This document shows positions 59,301 to 64,000 of a DNA stretch of 64,000 bases, piece by piece. Under the pieces are notes generated by a model. It had not been told where the DNA came from, made no database searches, and saw only the letters and a program-made list of their open reading frames with translations. The position numbers were made by a program, and so were the translations under genes. The first letter of the stretch is position 1; the number at the start of each line of letters is the position of its first letter. Origin of the DNA: Paracentrotus lividus (Eukaryota; Echinodermata; Echinoidea; Camarodonta; Echinidae); contig CALNVZ010000218.1 in the NCBI GenBank assembly GCA_940671915.1, positions 557,345 to 621,344 of the forward strand, read 5' to 3'.

Positions 59301-59949
59301 TGTACCATTATGACGGTACCATGCGTATCACATGAGTACAGGTGTTCTAGACTTTCAGAAAGATGAGGAAGAAACAAATTAAACCAAGGCAGATAACTCT
59401 TAATCTTTTTTAATGCCATGTAGTCCGACGTGTGGGGGTGGTGTATTTAATTTATTAATTTGGATTTGACTAGCTCATTTGAAAAATGGGTTAGATTAAT
59501 TTGTCTTCAAAATATTTTTCTTTGTATAATAAATGAAAAAATGAATTTCCCATCAGAATGTGCGAAAGGGCAACGAAAATCTGATTATTGTTATCTCGAC
59601 AAAAACAAACAGAACAATAAAAAAAATTAAAAAAAATGATTTTCTAGGAATGGTCTGTAAAATGAATCTGACATCTCGATTTGTAACCAAGCTCTTAATT
59701 CAATGATGAACCTAGAAAATCATATCGACCATTATGTTAATGATCAAATGATCAAATGCTTGATCCTTTCCGTATAGAAACCTATAACATTTCGTAAGTA
59801 TTGACTTATAAAACTCAGCTCCACTTCCACACCTAACGAAAGGGAAAGCACCTGTCGTGCAAGATGTCGTCCAATGTCCTATCCCTCCGCATCCATTTCG
59901 ATGTTATTTCTATTTCTCTAACCCAATATCTCTTCTATCTCACCATCCC
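59301..59949. other. No gene seen
   Basis: AT-rich sequence with no structure recognised. Confidence 0.45.
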
Positions 59950-59972
59950 TTCTCTCTCTCTTTCCCTCTTTT

Positions 59973-60004
<32 letters not shown>
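59950..60004 (+). repeat. CT microsatellite
   Basis: (CT)n with TTTC interruptions, immediately before a 44-bp tandem repeat. Confidence 0.9.
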
Positions 60005-60007
<3 letters not shown>

Positions 60008-60076
60008 CTTGTCACATTTTACTCTGGTCTACTCAAAACATATTTACAGGAGTGCATCGACACCGCCCCAATTGCT

Positions 60077-60208
60077 CGGTCCCATGCATCCGCATTGGTG
60101 GGAGCTCGCCGCTTATTGTTCAGTCCCATGTACTCGCATTGGCGGGTGCTTGCCGCTTATTACTCAGCCCCATGTACTCGCATTGGCGGGTGCTCGGCCG
60201 CTTATTCT
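60077..60208 (+). repeat. 44-bp tandem repeat, 3 units
   Basis: Units 60077-60120, 60121-60164 and 60165-60208, each with CGCATTGG.GGG.GCT and CCGCTTATT. They differ by a few substitutions. Because 44 is not a multiple of 3, all three frames stay open and give repetitive peptides; these are not evidence of a gene. Confidence 0.85.
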
Positions 60209-60293
60209 AATCACATCTTCGTGATAAGTGTTCTCGACCCGATAAAATAAATTCTGGACGAGCGATACAATCGAGGCGACAATTGAAAGTGTT

Positions 60294-60526
60294 TCAGTCC
60301 AAAAGGAACTAAATCCACTTTTATAACTTCAGAGAAAATGGCAATTTTGTTTACCAGATATTGTACATGCGTCTGTGGAATAGGGAAATTACAAAATGCA
60401 TTTTTTTACAGTTGCAATCAACAATTCAGAAAATTATTTTGTTGAAAGACTGGTACGTACCTGTGCAACGTCGTGGTATCAATAACTCAATTTTCATCAA
60501 AAGTGGGTTTACTTCCTTTTGAATGA
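60294..60526. mobile_element. MITE copy, CCAAAAGGAGCTAAATCC family, diverged
   Basis: TCAGTCCAAAAGGAACTAAA at the left and GGGTTTACTTCCTTTTGAAT at the right are imperfect TIRs matching the element at 52234-52457 in ends and size. Confidence 0.65.
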
Positions 60527-62260
60527 AACTGGACAATTGAATAAAAGAAAAAGGAAGGGGAAAAGCTATTGAATCCTATTCGATGAATCTTTGCAGAATC
60601 GGGATTCTACCGATCTCGTTGCCAATTGTGTAAAGCGGTCTGGGCTCTCTCATGAATTGTGGGGATATAGATAGGTAAAATATGAGCTACACAAAAGATC
60701 GCATAACTTTAGTGATCGCTAGTAATGTCAAAGGATGCTGGGTTGTCAGGGTTGGTGTTGAGTCTGTAACAATTATATGGAATAAAAAAGACAACGTGCG
60801 TACCCTATATCCAAATGGGACAAGTTTTTACATATTTTAACATTAACAGAAATGTTATAAACATATTTTTAAGAAGTAAAACTTCTAGGATGTTAATGAT
60901 AATTCATGTGATACTCGTAATATTGTAACTTTTGATAGCATCTTAATTTTGCTGAAAAATTAAAAACATCAAATATCATTTCAAATAGAAAGGATATAAT
61001 TGAGGAAACATAAAATACTCTTAGCAACATTTGTCCCATACAGTTGAAATGTTTACTTCATAAGTTGTAGGTGTCAATAAGATGTAATTTACAAATTATT
61101 TAAAATAGGCGTGGGCCTCGGACATTAATTTTAGACGTTGTATACACTTTGCATGCTCTTTATGGACAAACATATTCAAAGAAAAACCAATATGCAAGTT
61201 TAAAGATCCTAAAGTTCTTTTGTATGCATTGAAGTCGTCTACAAGCACTAATTCAGCTGGTGAACAAACGGACTACCCTCTTGAAGAACACACTAAGAGC
61301 AAACCATTTTTGGACGGAGACAATTCAAATTATCGATTGGAAAAAAAAATGAACTGGAAACTGTCTCCTTGCAACGTCATATAAGGTGTTTGTATTTGAA
61401 GCTAGAGGGTACAGAGCATATAATAAGGGTCTAATAACACGCTTATGGGTAGGAATTTTCTTCTTAATCTTGGAAATGTTGCTTGCTAAAATGAAACCCA
61501 AATTAATGGAATTGCTCCTAGAGTGCTGACGGTTATAATGTAAAGGTGTGGTCCATAAAAACACATACTGGAGGAACACCATTAAAATACATGTAGACGA
61601 GGCTATAGGCCTATAGAAATGGTTGATTCGTCAATATGACGTACACTATAGAGCAGATGTCACCTAAACAGTTTTTATTTGTTTTTGTTTTGAATATCTC
61701 ACTTTTAAATAATAGTTATAACTTGAAACAAGAATATGACCATTTGTACTGGTAAAGTTTACATGTATAGGCCTATACAAACAAAGTAAAATACTTAATC
61801 ATGATATCATGAAAGTAATGTAATTTACAACCTGACAACTGTATCTCACAAAGTTCAGTCATATTGTGTTGCAAATACTATAATTCTTTTCCGTTAAAAA
61901 CATCATGAACAAAGTTAGATATTGATATCTTGCCAGTGTTGTGTCGTCCATGCTGTAGTCTTCCATTCTACCAGAGCGAGACAGTGAGAGGGTAAAACGT
62001 GTGAGGAACAGCATTGCATAATTAAGGTCACATCGGGGCTGTGAATCCCAGCAAGCACTCTACAGGGCACGTACAATCATCATATGAGACGAAGAGCATT
62101 CTTACCAACATACGAAAGAATAAAAGACAGACGACATTTTGTAAGAAACCTTAGAAATTCAATGCATTTTTATGGTATCCCAGTCTCGTCTGCACGCACG
62201 AGCTTACAAGGTTTAACACGTTTCGAGCTTAATAACTTATCCACTAGATTCATACATACT
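60527..62260. other. No gene seen
   Basis: AT-rich putative intronic or intergenic sequence. No feature supported. Confidence 0.45.
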
Positions 62261-62388
62261 GTGCCCTGTAACATAAAAGATACACTCAATCTTACGAGTG
62301 ATATCAATCGTAAGTCTACGGTAAACCATGTGCTAAGAGTTACAATTGATCGTAAGATTGATCGTATCTTTGTTATGTTACAGTGCAC
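62261..62388. mobile_element. MITE copy, GTGCCCTGTAACAT family (6), best preserved
   Basis: Ends GTGCCCTGTAACATAAAAGA and TCTTTGTTATGTTACAGTGCAC are near-perfect TIRs; the arms continue through CAATCTTACGA/TCGTAAGATTG. 128 bp. Short open frames on both strands here are a product of the symmetry. Confidence 0.8.
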
Positions 62389-64000
62389 TGATGACAGACG
62401 TGCTTAAGGATACACATCATTCCCTTTCAATTGTGACATTATGTTTTCTTTCAGAAGAAAACGGTCTCATGTTCCGTTTTAAATTTGTAATACTTTATTA
62501 GTAACAAATACCCTTTCATTCCCCATGTTCGGGCAAAGCTACTGGATAAAAGTCTCCCCGAATCAGTATTATATCATTAAAGGGGAAGGTCGCCCTGGAA
62601 TTTCCCTGGTTTAAAAAAGAGCAGATAATAAAAAATAAATGAGTGAGGGTTTGAAGAAAATCTACTCCAAAAACAATGAAATTATGAATGTTTAATATGT
62701 TTAATCTTGTGATGTTACTTGCGAGCTGCTCTCCCATTATTGTGTGTATGCAAAGTTCATAATTATTTCCGTTCTTCATGGTTCATGATCACAAAATATG
62801 TTTATTTATTAGAAGAATGAATGTAAATATACAATACCGGTAATAGAAATGATTTTTTTTTTCTTTTTTTTTTTCAAATAGCAATTATGGAATCTACCAA
62901 AAATTATGGGCAAAAATTACCTATGATATGGAAGAGAAGATCGAAATAGCATAACAAACTCAAAACATCAAGAATTTATAACTTTGTTTATCTTAAGTAA
63001 ATTTTCGTAAAACCTTCGGTCATATTTTTCTTATATTTATTTGCTTTTTTGTTTTAACCAAATCAATTCCATATTGAACTTGCCCTTTAAATTCATAAAC
63101 AGGTGGGAGTGAAACCAAACACTGCTTGTTGAAAATACAATGTTGAATTTTTTTTTTCTGAACAGTCCGAAAATTCAAATCAGCTAAATTGACATTCTCT
63201 GATTTCAATTTACAAGGCTAGAGATTCAATTCGCTCTGACTGAATATCTCTTTTCAATCTTACCGCTTGTATATGGAGCAGTTTTGTGTATCTGTACATA
63301 CATTTTGGAAAGGTATATTTTACAATAATCTTTGTCTTATTCTTGAAATATGAGAAGGACAATAACCGACCCCACCTAGTATAATGCAATCGTCGGGATG
63401 AATAAAGAGCCAGATTTAGTTCAATCTAATTAAATCTCTCCGATAATTGGTTCACTTTGTAAAAAGCGGTTGGTTATATCTAAATGGAAATCATGATGGA
63501 AAAAAAGTATAGCTTACACAAATTCATTCGATATCAATTCTAAATGAGGAAATTAAGTCGCCGAATCCACCTAAACAAGTATTCAGTAACTGGAAAAATG
63601 AATAATACTTGTAAAGCGTTTAGATGTATGTATTAGGCGCTCTACACCCATAATATTATTTCTATTGTCTGAATATCTTCTTTTTTTTTATTTTTTTATT
63701 CTTGTTACATACAGTAATCATTATCACGAATGGTTTTCAGCTGTTGAAGATGTTGGTTAGGTTTAAATACTGTCTTTACTTTAGCTCTGCGGCATACACA
63801 AATATCAACAAACAACCCCTAATCGTACATAGACATGGTGGATGGGACACGACGTGACGTAGCCGTGACGTCACAAAGATTGTTCTAACATTTACGAGGC
63901 ATGTTTTTCAAGAAGGTGTCTGTTGTTTTCAAGCGATCGTCACCACCACCATGCAGAGCCATTTGCTCGATCCTGTAGCATGCCAGAGCCACATCTTCTG
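62389..64000. other. No gene seen
   Basis: AT-rich sequence. The last ~200 bases are GC-richer (TGACGTAGCCGTGACGTCAC at about 63854, a CRE-like word) and might approach another functional region, but no exon can be supported before the window ends. Confidence 0.4.

Noticed and set aside
62084..62407. 107-codon frame near 62 kb
   Set aside because: A large part is a palindromic MITE that stays open on both strands; no protein similarity is recognised.

Overview
This is a gene-poor, AT-rich, repeat-dense stretch of a eukaryotic nuclear genome. The best guess is a marine deuterostome, most likely a sea urchin. Reasons: one intronless rhodopsin-class receptor (a gene type strongly expanded in echinoids), a tRNA-headed SINE, a very high density of short terminal-inverted-repeat (TIR) elements, long microsatellites, and no bacterial gene organisation. 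Species cannot be fixed by reading alone. A run of 100 N at 7271-7370 shows it is a draft scaffold.

Layout. 1-13.8 kb: inverted-repeat elements, a tRNA-derived SINE at 3.56 kb, and a 1.5 kb block present twice (5678-7192 and 8021-9710) on either side of the gap. A CT-rich array (9.7-10.8 kb) follows, carrying a clean Harbinger-type MITE with an empty sister site, then a 370-bp MITE with TA flanks. 13.8-22.0 kb: two head-to-tail units (13826-19258 and 19259-21954) share a ~330-bp head (A) and a ~820-bp tail (B) around unrelated middles. The tails, plus part of the first middle, carry about 24 copies of a ~30-base motif that can fold into a small GC stem with a conserved ACTCGATT loop. This is the strongest candidate for something undescribed. 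22-30.9 kb: mostly featureless, except one complete single-exon GPCR (25989-26954) preceded by a tandemly duplicated ~200-bp segment. 30.9-44 kb: foldback elements, tandem duplications, a nested MITE, microsatellites. 44-47.5 kb: a long hairpin, a frameshifted minus-strand gene start resembling recombinase-like (Crypton/DUF3504-type) N-termini, and a 978-bp Tc1/mariner-type non-autonomous element. 49-51.5 kb: a ~79-bp tandem repeat, then a likely first coding exon with signal peptide and a strong splice donor (51328-51457). 51.5-64 kb: probably the first intron of that gene, full of MITEs and degenerate tandem repeats.

Only three coding pieces are supported: the complete GPCR, the signal-peptide exon (partial gene), and the broken minus-strand exon. 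There is no operon-like cooperation. The remaining short ORFs are chance frames in repeats or low-complexity DNA.
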